In this document: one piece after another, positions 8,826-18,746 of the stretch
Layout: every line of letters starts with the position of its first letter
Position numbering within the stretch: position 1 is the stretch's first letter
Source of the DNA: DATFVJ01 sp963851085
GTDB taxonomy: Bacteria; Actinomycetota; Actinomycetes; Streptosporangiales; Streptosporangiaceae
Direction: 5' to 3'
Length of the DNA: 64,000 nt
Assembly (NCBI GenBank): GCA_963851085.1
Contig: CAWKNX010000007.1
Span: 7,411 to 71,410 of the forward strand
Notes under the pieces: generated by a model
What the model was told of the DNA's origin: nothing
The model's database searches: none
The model's input: the letters and a program-made list of their open reading frames with translations, nothing else
Translations under genes and position numbers: made by a program

Positions 8826-8837
8826 CTCGACCGCGGC

Positions 8838-8990
8838 CCGGCGGAGCCGGAGTGCCCGGCGGAGCCGGAGTGCTGCCGGCGGAGCCGGAGTGCCCGGCGG
8901 AGCCGGAGTGCCCGGCGGAGCCGGAGTGCCCGGTGCGCCACGACCTCGGCCCGGCGGAGCCGAAGTGCCCGGTGCGCCACGACCGCGGCA
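8838..8990. repeat. 18-bp minisatellite
   Basis: Variants of GGCGGAGCCGGAGTGCCC are repeated about six times, then a longer unit with GGTGCGCCACGACC occurs twice. No gene is supported here. Confidence 0.75.
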
Positions 8991-9161
8991 TCGGGTGCCC
9001 AATCCGTTTCGCGCGGCCGCGGCGCCGCCGGCCAACATTTGTCGCTCTCCCTGGGGCGGTACCGGCATCGGGCAGCCACCGGTACCCGATGAAGAGACGG
9101 ATAGGCCGGCCCTCCGGTTGGCAAGCGGTTAGACCACTCGGGTAAATGGTTTGGCAACCTC

Positions 9162-9218
9162 AGAGCCTGCTTGAGCACCGCTCGCGACGAGCGAGGGTCC
9201 TCAAGCAGCATCTCAGGC
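9162..9218. repeat. Dispersed hairpin element C, copy 1
   Basis: AGAGCCTGCTTGAG leads into a stem around GCTCGCGACGAGCGAGGG and then CCTCAAGCAG. The same core is found at 57741-57802. Here it lies between the convergent FAD oxidase and map genes, where it could terminate transcription. The second copy is not in a terminator position. Confidence 0.65.
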
Positions 9219-9327
9219 CGGAGTGGGCGCGTGCGGTAGTGGATCTGCCGCGCAGCCGTTCGGGATAAATGAGGTCTACCGCGACCGCCCGGCGCGCCGG
9301 GGCGGGCGCCTGCGCCTGACGGCCGCT

Positions 9328-10176
9328 CTACGGCAGGGTGAGGATCTCGTGGCCCGAGTCGGTCACCAGGATGGTGTGCTCGAACTGGGCAGTGCGCTTA
9401 CGGTCCTTGGTGACGGCGGTCCAGCCGTCGGGCCAGATGTCGTATTCGATCGTGCCGAGTGTGAGCATCGGCTCGATCGTGAACGTCATCCCCGCCTCCA
9501 TGGTCACCGGGACGGAGGGGTCGTCGAAATGGGGCACGATCAGGCCGGAGTGGAATGTCGTGCCGATACCGTGCCCGGTGAAATCCCGGACCACGCCGTA
9601 ACCGAAACGGCGCGCGTACGACTCGATGACGCGGCCGATGGCGTTCAGCGGCCGCCCTGGCGCCACCGCGCGGATGCCGCGGTGCATCGCTTCCCTGGTG
9701 CGCTCCACCAGCAGGCGCGACTCCTCGCTGACGTCCCCGGCAAGGAACGTCGCGTTGGTGTCGCCGTGCACGCCGTCGATGAAGGCGGTGATGTCCACGT
9801 TGACGATGTCGCCCTCGGTCAGCACCGTGTCGTCAGGTATGCCGTGGCAGATGACCTCGTTGATCGACGTGCACAGCGACTTCGGGTAGCCGCGGTAGCC
9901 GAGCGTGCTCGGGTAGGCGCCGTGATCGCACAGGAACTCATGCCCGATCCTGTCGAGTTCGTCGGTGGTCACCCCGGGGGCGACCGCGCGCCCGACCTCT
10001 TCGAGCGCCCGTGCGGCCAGCCGCCCGGCGACCCGCATGCGCTCGATGATCTCCGGGGACTTGACGTCAGGCTCCCCGATCCTTGGCCGTTTCCTGCCCA
10101 CGTACTCCGGCCGCGGGATGCCGTCAGGGACCTGGCGTAGCGGTGATAGCCGGCCTGGCTGGAGTACGGTCGTCAT
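9328..10176 (-). CDS. map: Methionine aminopeptidase, type I
   Basis: A 282-aa metallopeptidase that removes the initiator Met from nascent proteins in the cytoplasm. The pita-bread fold ligands are visible: His in VICHGIP, Asp in NVDITAFIDG and GVHGDTN, His in FTGHGIG, and Glu in FTIEPML and FEHTILV. The N-terminus has a ~40-residue extension (RPEYVGRKRP) common in actinobacterial MetAPs, without the zinc-finger pattern. Upstream, 20 bases away and divergent, is the conserved 57-aa protein gene. Confidence 0.95.
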   Translation of the reverse strand: MTTVLQPGRLSPLRQVPDGIPRPEYVGRKRPRIGEPDVKSPEIIERMRVAGRLAARALEEVGRAVAPGVTTDELDRIGHEFLCDHGAYPSTLGYRGYPKSLCTSINEVICHGIPDDTVLTEGDIVNVDITAFIDGVHGDTNATFLAGDVSEESRLLVERTREAMHRGIRAVAPGRPLNAIGRVIESYARRFGYGVVRDFTGHGIGTTFHSGLIVPHFDDPSVPVTMEAGMTFTIEPMLTLGTIEYDIWPDGWTAVTKDRKRTAQFEHTILVTDSGHEILTLP

Positions 10177-10196
10177 GTGCTGCGAGTCTAGTTGAC

Positions 10197-10370
10197 ATGG
10201 ACCAATCGCAGCGCTGGTGGTACTGCCTCAAGCACAAGACCGTCGAGCCGGAGGCCGGCTGTCCGGCCAAGGATCGGCTCGGGCCGTACGCGAGCAAGCA
10301 AGAGGCCGAGCACGCGATCGATATCGCCCACCGCCGCAACGAGGAATGGGACGCGCAGGACGGCGACTGA
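10197..10370 (+). CDS. Conserved 57-aa actinobacterial protein
   Basis: The protein begins MDQSQRWWYCLKHKTVE and continues GCPAKDRLGPYASKQEAEHA. The W-W-Y-C-L-K-H ... G-C-P ... R-L-G-P-Y pattern marks a small actinobacterial protein of unknown function that I recognise from streptomycete genomes. The two Cys and nearby His could bind a metal. No signal peptide or membrane segment. It diverges from map with a 20-base gap, so the promoters overlap. Confidence 0.8.
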   Translation: MDQSQRWWYCLKHKTVEPEAGCPAKDRLGPYASKQEAEHAIDIAHRRNEEWDAQDGD

Positions 10371-10470
10371 GCCTGCGCCGTCTTTTCTGACTGACGGTGG
10401 CGCGGCCCGGCGCGGGCTCGTCCGCACCCGTACGCCCGGTAGTGTGGGCGTCTGCGGAGAGGGGTTGCGC

Positions 10471-11447
10471 ATGACCGGCTACCAGCCCGGGCCAGGGCTG
10501 CCGCCCGCGGCGCAGGCGCGGCTCGCCGAGATCCGGAGCAGCGGCACGTGGGGGTCCGCGCTGTCCACTGCGGAGTTCGCCGCGATCAGGTCGGCGGGCT
10601 TCGAACCGGTCGGCCAGGTGCTCGGCGCCGCCGTCTACAACATCGGCTACTCCGGCGGGTACTACTGCCCCGGGTCGTGGGGCGGCAGCTTCTTTGGCGC
10701 GGTGTCGCCGTACCAGACCACTACGCAGGTCTCCGGAAGCGGCGGCTGGGCATCGTTCGGGCCGTTGGTACAGACGATGTACGAGGCACGGCGCAAGGCC
10801 ATCGGCCGGATGACCGCCGAGTGCGCGGCGCTCGGCGGGCACGGCGTGGTCGGCGTGTCGCTGGACATCGGGCCGTTCCCGGCCGGTGGCCTTGAGTTCA
10901 AGGCGATCGGCACCGCGGTGCGCGCGCCGGGCGCGGTGTACCCGAGGAGCACCGTTCACCTCCCACCTGTCCGGCCAGGACTTCGCCAAGCTGATCATTA
11001 CGGGCCTGGTGCCGGTCGCGCTCGTGCTCGGCATCTCGATCGGCGCACGGCACGACGACTGGCGGACCATGGGCCAGACCCGATGGGGTGCGGGCAACAC
11101 CGAGATCACGGGATACACCGATCTGGTGAACTCCGCACGGCACGATGCGCGCGCCCAGCTCGAGAGGGACGCACGCGCCCACGGGGCGGACGCGGTGGTG
11201 ACGTCGCGGATGGAGCTTGCAGATGCGGGAGCGGGAGTGCCCCGCGCAGGAGGGCCGCCGCGACCACATCGCCGAGGCGACCTTCGTGGGCACCGCGATC
11301 ACCCGTTTCGACCGCACCGCGGCGCCGCCTCCCCCGAGCCTGGCCGTGCTCTCACTTGACCCGCAGCGACGGCAGGCGGCCCGGGTCGGCTCGGGTGATC
11401 GACGTGACGCGCGATACACAGGGCGCACGACATGCGGGAAAACCTGA
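10471..11447 (+). CDS. YbjQ/DUF74-type heavy-metal-binding domain protein (frameshifted)
   Basis: About 325 aa when three frames are joined, with changes near 10945 and 11218. It has two related halves. Each contains a GF-x-P-V/GLV-x-G-x-x-x strand (AGFEPVGQVLGAAVYNIGY; ITGLVPVALVLGISIG), then a helix rich in A/R/M (EARRKAIGRMTAECAALGG), then HGVVGVSLD or ADAVVTSRM and a final AIGTAV. This is the YbjQ fold, a pentameric beta domain annotated as heavy-metal binding, whose real role is unknown. A His/Tyr/Cys/Gly stretch (GYYCPGSWGG) is inserted in the first half. The paralogue follows 75 bases downstream. Confidence 0.75.
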
Positions 11448-11522
11448 ATCAGCAGGACACGCTGGTCAGGCAGGACACACTGGCGGGCAGGACACACTGA
11501 GCACGCAGCCGAGGGAGACGCG

Positions 11523-12378
11523 ATGACGGAGCAGCAGCAGGCGGGCCTGGCCGCGCAGGGCGTACCGCAGGACGCGATGCGCCGCCTGGCCGAGCTTCAG
11601 CCAGGTAAGGCCGGTTCCATCTTCACCTCCGACTTGTCGGTGAACGAGTTCCTGCTCGTGCGTGAGGCCGGTTTCCGGCCCGCTCGGCCTGGTGCTCGGA
11701 AGCTCGATCTACCACGTCGGCCTCCAGGTCGGCCGGTGGGGCAAGAACCAGGAACTCGACGTCCTCTCCCAGGCCATGTACCACGCCCGCGAGCTCGCGA
11801 TGACGCGGATGGAGGCCGAGGCCGATGCGCTGCGACGCGGACGGCATCGTGGGTGTCAGGCTGGACGTCGAGATGAAGGAATTCGGCAACGACATCGCCG
11901 AGTTCATCGCCGTCGGGACCGCGGTCAAGGCCGAGCCCGGCGCGGGCGGCAGCGCCGGCAGCGGGGTCACCAACTGGCGGAACAACAAGAACCAGCCGTT
12001 CACGTCCGACCTGTCCGGCCAGGACTTCTGGACACTGATCCGCGCCGGGTACGCGCCGCTCGGCATGGTGATGGGATCGTGCGTCTACCACATCGCGCAC
12101 CAGCGTCTGGGCGGCGTGCTCGGCAATATCGGGCGCAACGTGGAGATCGAGCAGTTCACCCAGGCCCTGTACGACGCGCGTGAACTCGCGATGAGCCGGA
12201 TGCAGGCCGAGGCGGAGGCGCTGCACGCCGAGGGGATCGTGGGCGTGCAGTTGCGCCAGCACAGCCACCAGTGGGGTGCGCACACGACGGAGTTCTTCGC
12301 GATCGGCACCGCGGTGCGTCCGCTGCGCGAGGATCACGTGATCGAGCCCCCGACATGGTGCTCAGCCTCGACGCCTGA
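11523..12378 (+). CDS. Second YbjQ/DUF74-type protein, paralogue of the preceding gene (frameshifted)
   Basis: Again two YbjQ halves: FTSDLSVNEFLLVREAGF, then GLVLGSSIYHVGLQ, MYHARELAMTRMEAEADALR and GIVGVRLDVEM; then FTSDLSGQDFWTLIRAGYAP, LGMVMGSCVYHIAHQ, LYDARELAMSRMQAEAEALH and FFAIGTAV. Frame changes occur near 11690 and 11825. A third in a run of C near 12350 would give the natural end TMVLSLDA and a stop at 12376-12378, matching VLSLDPQ in the first copy; otherwise the frame runs on to 12439. This is a tandem duplication of a double-domain gene. The function is unknown. Confidence 0.75.
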
Positions 12379-12603
12379 GTTACCTGTCACGCGGCGCCTC
12401 TGCCGGTTCCGCTTAACGCCAGCCGGGTACCGGGACTGAGCGTCGCGTGGCGATGCGTACGCCGGGCCAGCTCTCCGGGCCATCTCCCCGGGGCACCATC
12501 GCCGTCGACGGAGCCGCGGTCGTTGCGGCCACCAAGGCTGAGGCATAGAGCCCGCCGCGACGCCAGGCCTGAGGGGCGGCTCACGGCGTCCGCGGCGCCC
12601 AGC

Positions 12604-13191
12604 TCACTCCTCGGCGGGGCCGCTGACGGCGTCGAGCAGCCGGGCCAGCCGTTCGCGGAGCCCTGGTCTGCGGCTGCCTTGCACCTCGCCGGCGGCGGCG
12701 CTGACCAGGTGCTGCGCGCCGTCGAACGAGACGGGGGAGGTGGCGGCGGGAACGGCGAGCGCCTCGTGGGCCAGTTGCTCGAGTTCGCTGTCCCCCTGAT
12801 CGAGCGCGACGATTGTGGCCCCGATCCGCCGTGCGTCGTTCACGCGTTCGAGCAGCGGCGCGGTCGCGGCCTCCACCGCGACGACGAAGAGGGTCTCGCC
12901 GCGCCGCGCCGCCTCCAGCCGGTCCAGGCCGATCCGCAGATGCGCCGGTGCGTCAGGCGGCGGTGACCAGCGGACCAGCGTCGGCATCAGGGCTGGCACG
13001 CCGCCGAGCGAGGCTTCCTCCTGCAGATGGGCGGTGACATGCCAGGGGTCGTTCCCGGGAGTGCCGACGACGAGCAAGCCCCCGCGGCTGCGGGTGGAGC
13101 CCTGGAGCGCCTTGCCGAGCCGCCGCGTGCGTTCGAGCCACCCGGTCTGCGCGAGCAACTCCCTCAGCGCGGCGACCTGGTTCGCGTCCAT
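12604..13191 (-). CDS. Conserved actinobacterial protein of unknown function
   Basis: 195 aa, starting MDANQVAALRELLAQTGW. Segments such as GGLLVVGTPGNDPWHVTAHL, TLVRWSPPPDAPAHL and IGATIVALDQGD look like alpha/beta strands of a sugar-isomerase-like or Rossmann-like fold, and similar proteins occur next to F420 genes in streptomycetes. No catalytic motif is clear and there is no signal or membrane segment. It diverges from the F420-dependent reductase gene with about 110 bases between. Confidence 0.65.
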   Translation of the reverse strand: MDANQVAALRELLAQTGWLERTRRLGKALQGSTRSRGGLLVVGTPGNDPWHVTAHLQEEASLGGVPALMPTLVRWSPPPDAPAHLRIGLDRLEAARRGETLFVVAVEAATAPLLERVNDARRIGATIVALDQGDSELEQLAHEALAVPAATSPVSFDGAQHLVSAAAGEVQGSRRPGLRERLARLLDAVSGPAEE

Positions 13192-13303
13192 CGCTCTATG
13201 GTGCCGGGCGCGCCAAGCTCGGCGCACCCCAACCGCCGGCCTGGCCCGCAGGAGCGGCGTACCGCGGCGGGCGCGGCGGGCCGGTAATGGCAGGATCGGG
13301 TGC

Positions 13304-14067
13304 ATGGCACAGCGGCAGCAGGATTCGGGCAGCAGTTCCGGCGAGAGCCAGGCGCGGCGCAGCACCGACCACAACCCTGGGCAGCGCGCCGCGGGTGCTG
13401 ACCCGGCGCGGCCCGACGTGGCGGATCTTGTCATCGGCATTCTCGGCGGCACCGGCGCCGAGGGACGCGGGCTCGCGCGGCGGTTCGCGATGGCGGGCCA
13501 CACCGTGCTCATCGGCTCCCGCAGCCCGGATCGTGCGCCGCCGCGGTCGCTGGCCTCGACGCGGGGCCGAACGTCCGGGGGATGGCGAACGCCGCCGCCG
13601 CGCGCGAGGCCGGCATCGTGATCGTGGCGGTGCCATGGGATGGTCACGGAGCGCTCGTCGCGTCACTTGCCGCCGAACTGGCCGGCAAGATCGTCATCGA
13701 TTGCGTGAACCCGCTGGGCTTCGACAAGCAGGGTGCATTCGCACTGCGGGTGGCGGAGGGCAGCGCCGCGCAGCAGACCGCCGCGCTGCTGCCCGATAGC
13801 CGGGTAGTGGGCGCATTCCACCACGTGTCCTCGGTGCTCCTGCTCGACCCCGAGATAACCGAAGTGCCGATGGACGTGCTCGTGCTCGGCGACGACCGCG
13901 CGGCCACCGACGTGGTGCAGGCGCTGGCCGCGCGTATCCCCGGTATGCGCGGCGTCTACGCCGGCCGCCTGCGCAACTGCGCCCAGGTGGAGGCTCTCAC
14001 CGCCAACCTCGTCGCGATCAACCGCCGGTACAAGGCCCACGCGGGCCTGCGTATCACCGACATCTGA
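13304..14067 (+). CDS. npdG: NADPH-F420 reductase (frameshifted)
   Basis: About 254 aa across one frame change near 13540. It transfers hydride between NADPH and coenzyme F420 in the cytoplasm. The Rossmann loop is IGILGGTGAEGRGLARRFA (~residue 47 on), followed by HTVLIGSRSP, which reads the NADPH phosphate. After the shift come GIVIVAVPWDGH, KIVIDCVNPLGF, SRVVGAFHHVSS and the C-terminal VEALTANLVAINRRYKAHAG, all typical. The first ~40 residues are a polar Gln/Ser extension that is not conserved, so a start further in is possible. Confidence 0.85.
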
Positions 14068-14166
14068 GCTTCGAGCCCATATGCTTAACGGCTGCGCAGA
14101 GCCGACATGCGACCCCGTGCGGGGATTCCCGCGTCATGGTAGGCCCGTTGGGGGCGCGACAGCGCG

Positions 14167-15029
14167 TCAGCGGTAGGCGTACTCGTCGGTCGGGAACGCT
14201 CCCGAGCCGACGTCCGCGGCGAACGACTGCGCCGCTGACCGGAGCGCGCCCGCGACGTCGACGTACTGCTTGACGAATTTTGGCGTCCGCCGCGAGAGGC
14301 CGGCCATGTCCTGCCAGACGAGGACCTGCGCGTCGCAGTCCGCGCCTGCGCCGATGCCGATGGTCGGGATGGACAGGGACGCCGTCACGCGGGAAGCCGA
14401 GCTCGGCGGGTACGCATTCGAGTACCACAGAGAAGGCGCCGGCCGCCTCGAGGGATTTGGCGTCGGAAAGCAGTTCCTCGCCGTCCTCCCCGCGGCCCTG
14501 GACCCGGTATCCGCCGAAAGCGTGGACCGACTGCGGGGTAAGGCCAAGGTGGCCCATGACCGGTATGCCCGAAGCGACCAGCTCTTCGACCTGGTGCAGG
14601 ACCCGCCGCCCGCCCTCCAGTTTGACCGCGTGCGCCCCCGACTCCTTCATGAACCTGGTGGCCGCGGCGAGCGCCGCCTCTGCCGACGCCTGGTAGGACC
14701 CGAACGGCAGGTCGGCGACGACCAGCGCCCTGCTGGTGCCGCGTACCACGGCGGCGGTGAGCGGGATGAGGTCGTCCACGGTCACCGGGATGGTGGAGTC
14801 GTAGCCGTAGACGACCATCGCGGCCGAATCACCCACCAGCAGCACGGGAATGCCCGCATCATCGAACACCCGTGCGGTGAGCGCGTCATAGGCGGTCAGC
14901 ATCGGCCACTTCTCGCCGCGCACCTTCGCGGCGGCGATGTCGCGGACCGTGACCCGCCTCGTTCGCGGTTCCCCCGTAGAGGGTGGTGACCTGACTGGGC
15001 GCGCAGATATGGGCAGTGGGAGCAGTCAT
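14167..15029 (-). CDS. panB: 3-methyl-2-oxobutanoate hydroxymethyltransferase (frameshifted)
   Basis: PanB makes ketopantoate from 2-oxoisovalerate and methylene-THF, the first step of pantothenate synthesis. In order: KVRGEKWPMLTAYDALTARV, LLVGDSAAMVVYGYDST (metal-binding Asp), LVVADLPFGSYQ, MKESGAHAVKLEGG (active-site Lys and Glu), GIPVMGHLGLTPQSVHAFGG and, after a shift near 14400, SIPTIGIGAGADCDAQVLVW. A second shift near 14960 joins the N-terminus MTAPTAHICAPSQVTTLYGG, whose ATG has AGGAGG upstream. The full length of ~287 aa fits the family. Two frame changes in a gene needed for CoA suggest sequence errors. Confidence 0.88.
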
Positions 15030-15244
15030 GGTGAAACCTCCTGGCCTCGAGGCGCCCTGATGGCGTCCCCGGACAACACGATCATCGACATGTCCCGACC
15101 CGGCAGTGAAGCCCCTCGAAGGTCCTGCCGCTGAACCTGAAAGTCCCGGCGAAGCCCCGGAATAGATTCCGAAACGAGTACCGTTCCGTATCGTTGTAAG
15201 CTTCTGGCACAACCCAGCGGGACCTCAGCAGACTTGAAGGCACC

Positions 15245-17028
15245 ATGGCTCAGCAAAGCTCCGCCTCCAGACGGCCGCGCCGCCGACCTGGCCGTGACCC
15301 CGGATGGCCCCGGCTCCTGTGCGGCTGCCGAAGCGCGGGCCGCCGCGATCTCCGAGGAGTGTATCGCCGCCGCTGGTACATCCTCAGCGTCTTGGTCGTC
15401 GGCCTCCTCGTCATCGTCCTCGACAACACTGTCCTCAACATCGCGCTGAAGACGATCGCGGATCCGAAGGGCGGGCTCGGCGCGAGCCAGAGCCAGCTCG
15501 AATGGGCGATCAACTCCTACACGCTGATGTTCGCCGGGCTGCTGTTCACGTTCGGCGTGATCGGCGACAGTATCGGGCGCAGGCGGATGCTCATCATCGG
15601 TTTGGTGCTTTTCGGCGTCGCCTCGCTGCTTTCCGCGTATGCGCACACGCCCGACCAGCTGATCTCGGCCCGCGCGGCGATGGGTTTCGGCGGTGCGGCG
15701 GTCATGCCGCAGACGCTGTCCATCATCTCGAACGTGTTCGATCCACGTGAGCGCGGCCGCGCCATCGCCATCTGGGCCGCCGCGGTCGGCGCGGGGTTCG
15801 CCATCGGGCCGGTGCTCGGCGGCCTGCTGCTCGACCACTTCTGGTGGGGCTCGGTCTTTCTGATCAACGTGCCGATCGTCGCGGTCGGTGCGCTGCTGGT
15901 ACTGTTCATCGTCCCTGAGTCGCGCAACCCCGACCCGGGCAAGGTTGACGCCGCGGGCGTGCTGCTTTCCATCGCGGGCCTCGTGCTCGTGGTCTACGGG
16001 ATCATCCAGGGCGGCGACACGGGTGCCTGGGTGCGCTGGACGTGCTCGGTCCGGTCTTCGGCGGGCTGGCGGTGCTCGTGCTGTTTGGCTGGCACGAGAG
16101 CCGGATCAGCCACCCGTCGCTTGATGTGCGGCTGTTCCGCGATCCGCGGCTGTCGGCGTCCGTCGGCGCCATCGCGCTGGTGTTCTTCGCGCTGGCCGGC
16201 GCGATCTTCTTCATCAGCTTCTACATGCAGAACGTCCGCGGCTACAGCCCGCTGCACGCGGGTCTGCTGACGCTGCCGCTCGCGGCGGGGCAGATGCTGT
16301 TCTCGCCACGCAGCGCGACGCTGGTGCGGAGGTTCGGCGCCAAGGTCGTGACCACGATCGGGCTGCTGCTGGTCGCCGTGGCACTGGCCGGCTATCACTT
16401 CCTTGGCGCGGACACCCCGATCTGGGTGCTCGGCGTGATCTTCTTCGTCCAGGGCGCCGGGATGGCCAACGTGATGCCGCCCGCCACCGAGGCGGTGATG
16501 TCGGTACTGCCGCGTGAGCGGGCCGGTGCGGGTTCGTCGCTGAACAACACCGCACGGCAGGTTTCCGTCGCGCTCGGTGTCGCGGTGCTCGGTTCGATCC
16601 TCGCCCAGGTCTACCGCGAGCCAGCTGAGCCCGCACCTGGCCGGCCTGCCTGGCGAGCGCACGCGCGACCGCGACCGCGTCGATCACCGGCGCTCAGGCT
16701 GTCGCACAGCAGCTAGGCCCGGCAGGCAACCGGCTGCTCGCCCCGGCGAGCGATGCGTTCGTGAATGCGATGCACGTCACATCACTGATCTCGGCCGGCG
16801 ATCGCCCTCGTCGGCGCGATCGTGGTGTTCATCTGGATGCCAGGGATACGCGGCCGTGCACACGCGCAGGAAGCTGGCAAGCAGGCTCAGGCACCGGTAA
16901 CGGCAGCCGTCGGGGAACCCGTGCACGCGATGGCCACGGAGCACGCTCGGATAACGACCGCCGAGCGCGCCGAGGCTACGGTTACGGGGCACCCGGTCAC
17001 CGAGCCCGTGGCCGTCGTAAGGATGTGA
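15245..17028 (+). CDS. DHA2-type MFS drug exporter (frameshifted)
   Basis: A 14-TM major facilitator of the EmrB/QacA group, expected to pump out drugs with proton antiport. The first helix is YILSVLVVGLLVIVLDNTVL, which carries the D-N-T-V motif of the group. Motif A is FGVIGDSIGRRRMLIIG and motif C is GAGFAIGPVLGGLL. Frame changes occur near 16030 (after IIQGGDTGAWVR) and near 16620, and the tail then continues with HVTSLISAGIALVGAIVVFI. The first ~45 codons also switch frame, so the exact start is uncertain. The TetR-family regulator gene begins five bases after the stop. Confidence 0.82.
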
Positions 17029-17033
17029 CGCAG

Positions 17034-17695
17034 ATGACACCGGCAGCCCTCGGCACCGTCGCACCGGCCGACGCACCAGGCTCGGTCAGCGACGGTCCCG
17101 AGCGCCGGGCCGGGCAATGCCCGCCGTCCCGGCCGGCCTCGCAGCGAGGAGGCCGACCGGGCGATCATCGACGCCGCGCTCGATCTGTTCGCGGAGATCG
17201 GGCGCGGGGGGCCTGTGCATCGAGGCCGTCGCGGCACGCGCGGGCGTCGGCAAGACCACGATCTACCGGCGCTGGCCGGGCAAGGAAGATCTGCTCGTCG
17301 ATGCGCTCGCTACGCTCAAGACCCCGCTGCCAGCGCCGTCAGGTCAATCGGCACGCGATGACCTGGCGGCACTTCTGCGCGTCATGTGCGCCGACTTCAC
17401 CGACCCGCGGCGGGTGCGCGCGACCGCCTTGCTGCATGGCGAGGGAATCAGGTACCCGCGGCTGCTGCAGCGGTTCACCGAGTCGGTCGTCGAGCCACGC
17501 CGTGAGGTGTTCAGGAATGTCCTGCGCCGCGGGATCGAAAGCGGCGAGCTGCGCGCTGACATCGACATCGAGACAGCGCTCTTCATGATGACGGGCGCGA
17601 TCCAGGCCATGGCGCGGTGCGGCGTCGACGCCATCCCGGCCGACTACGCCGACCGGATCGTCGACCAGCTTCTCGCGGGCCTATCTCCCCGCTGA
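17034..17695 (+). CDS. TetR-family transcriptional regulator (frameshifted)
   Basis: About 220 aa. The DNA-binding part is spread over three frames: SEEADRAIIDAALDLFAEIG (helix 1), then EAVAARAGVGKTTIYRRWPG, the classic TetR helix-turn-helix, and KEDLLVDAL. The C-terminal ligand domain (GIRYPRLLQRFTESVVEPRR, ELRADIDIETALFMMTGAIQ) is of the TetR_C type common to regulators of MFS pumps. Shifts lie near 17145 and 17205. It follows the exporter in the same operon and probably represses it until a substrate binds; this is inferred from context. Confidence 0.83.
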
Positions 17696-17819
17696 ACGAC
17701 TCCGCCCGCACATCCGCGCCTCCGAGATCCCCGGTCGAGAAGATCCAGGTGACTCTCATCGATCGAAGCGCGCGTCAGCACCTGACAAGATCGTCTGGGC
17801 CCTGGTCGCGGACCCAATT

Positions 17820-17872
17820 CCCTGACCGTGCTTCGCTGACCGTGCTTCCCTGACCGTGCTTCCCTGACCGCG
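17820..17872. repeat. 14-bp tandem repeat
   Basis: CTGACCGTGCTTCC is repeated about 3.5 times between the convergent TetR and VapC genes. Confidence 0.7.
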
Positions 17873-17904
17873 CGGACCGCTTCCGCGAACTCCGCTGCCG
17901 CAGC

Positions 17905-18291
17905 TCAGACGAGGATCACATTAAGCCCGGCGACTACGGGGATGTCAGCATCCTGCGTCACGAGTGCGATGCCAAGCGCGAGAGCCGTCGCCGCGATCCA
18001 GCTGTCGTTAACCCCCATCCGCTGTCCCGCATCACGCAGACCAACGCGAAGCTCCGCCCACGCCCGGGCGACGGCGTCGTCGACGGGTACCGGGTCCAGC
18101 CCAAGCGCGCGCTCCAGAGTGTCCAGCCGTCGGGCTCGGCTCACGGCATCGGACGCGGCCAGCACGCCCGCCCGCAGCTCTGCGATCGTGACGATCGATA
18201 CCCCGAGCTCGTCAGGCAACCGATCAGCGGCAAGGGAGCGGCCGGACCCGTCGGCGATGAAAACCGACGTGTCGGCCAGACCTCTGCTCAC
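17905..18291 (-). CDS. vapC: PIN-domain toxin, VapC type
   Basis: A 128-aa ribonuclease-like PIN domain. The four acidic residues are visible: Asp in GLADTSVFI, Glu in VTIAELRAGV, Asp in GVNDSWIAATAL, and Asp in VTQDADIPV. VapC toxins cleave tRNA or rRNA when not bound by their antitoxin. Its start overlaps the stop of the antitoxin gene by four bases, giving a coupled toxin-antitoxin operon. Confidence 0.9.
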   Translation of the reverse strand: MSRGLADTSVFIADGSGRSLAADRLPDELGVSIVTIAELRAGVLAASDAVSRARRLDTLERALGLDPVPVDDAVARAWAELRVGLRDAGQRMGVNDSWIAATALALGIALVTQDADIPVVAGLNVILV

Positions 18292-18545
18292 AGCGGGGGC
18301 AAGTCGTCGGTGGTATCGGGCGCAAGCTCGTCGATGTCCTGGCGCAGCCCTGGGTCGGCCTGATGGCTGGCGAACCGGTCGAGAAACGCCGCGCGCGACA
18401 TCCAGCGGATCCGGCTGCCGACCGGCGCCAGGATCGCAACAGGCTTTCCGGCGACGGTGATGACAAGTTCCTCACCCGCCTCCACCCGGCGCAGGACGCC
18501 CCGGGTGTCGTTGCGTAGCTCGCGTGATGGAAGCTCGACTGTCAT
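18288..18545 (-). CDS. vapB: Antitoxin, Phd/YefM type
   Basis: 85 aa beginning MTVELPSRELRNDTRGVLRR, then GEELVITVAGKPVAILAPV, the N-terminal DNA-binding fold of Phd/YefM antitoxins. The acidic C-terminus (DIDELAPDTTDDLPPL) would wrap the PIN toxin. Such pairs repress their own promoter, which should lie just upstream of 18545. Confidence 0.88.
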   Translation of the reverse strand: MTVELPSRELRNDTRGVLRRVEAGEELVITVAGKPVAILAPVGSRIRWMSRAAFLDRFASHQADPGLRQDIDELAPDTTDDLPPL

Positions 18546-18746
18546 GCGACAAGTGTAGCAGGATGCGACAGTCGGGCTGAGACACCATTTCGCGGGACAG
18601 GTCGACGCTCGGTCTCCAGTAGGTCGGCGTGGGTAACCCGATGCTGTGGGCTCCCTGGTCGGCGGCCGGAGCGGCGTCCCTTCGCAGGCGCCGCAGCCTG
18701 GTGCGGGGGAGGCCGCGCGATGACACCTGCGTGCCCACCAGTGAGT
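18546..18746. other. Intergenic, no feature seen
   Basis: It holds the promoter region of the toxin-antitoxin pair and the 3' side of nadE. No further gene or clear terminator is seen. Confidence 0.3.

Noticed and set aside
12453..12548. A 31-codon frame (MRTPGQLSGPSPRGTIAVDG...) between YbjQ and the next gene
   Set aside because: No family likeness and no ribosome site; short frames are expected at this GC content.
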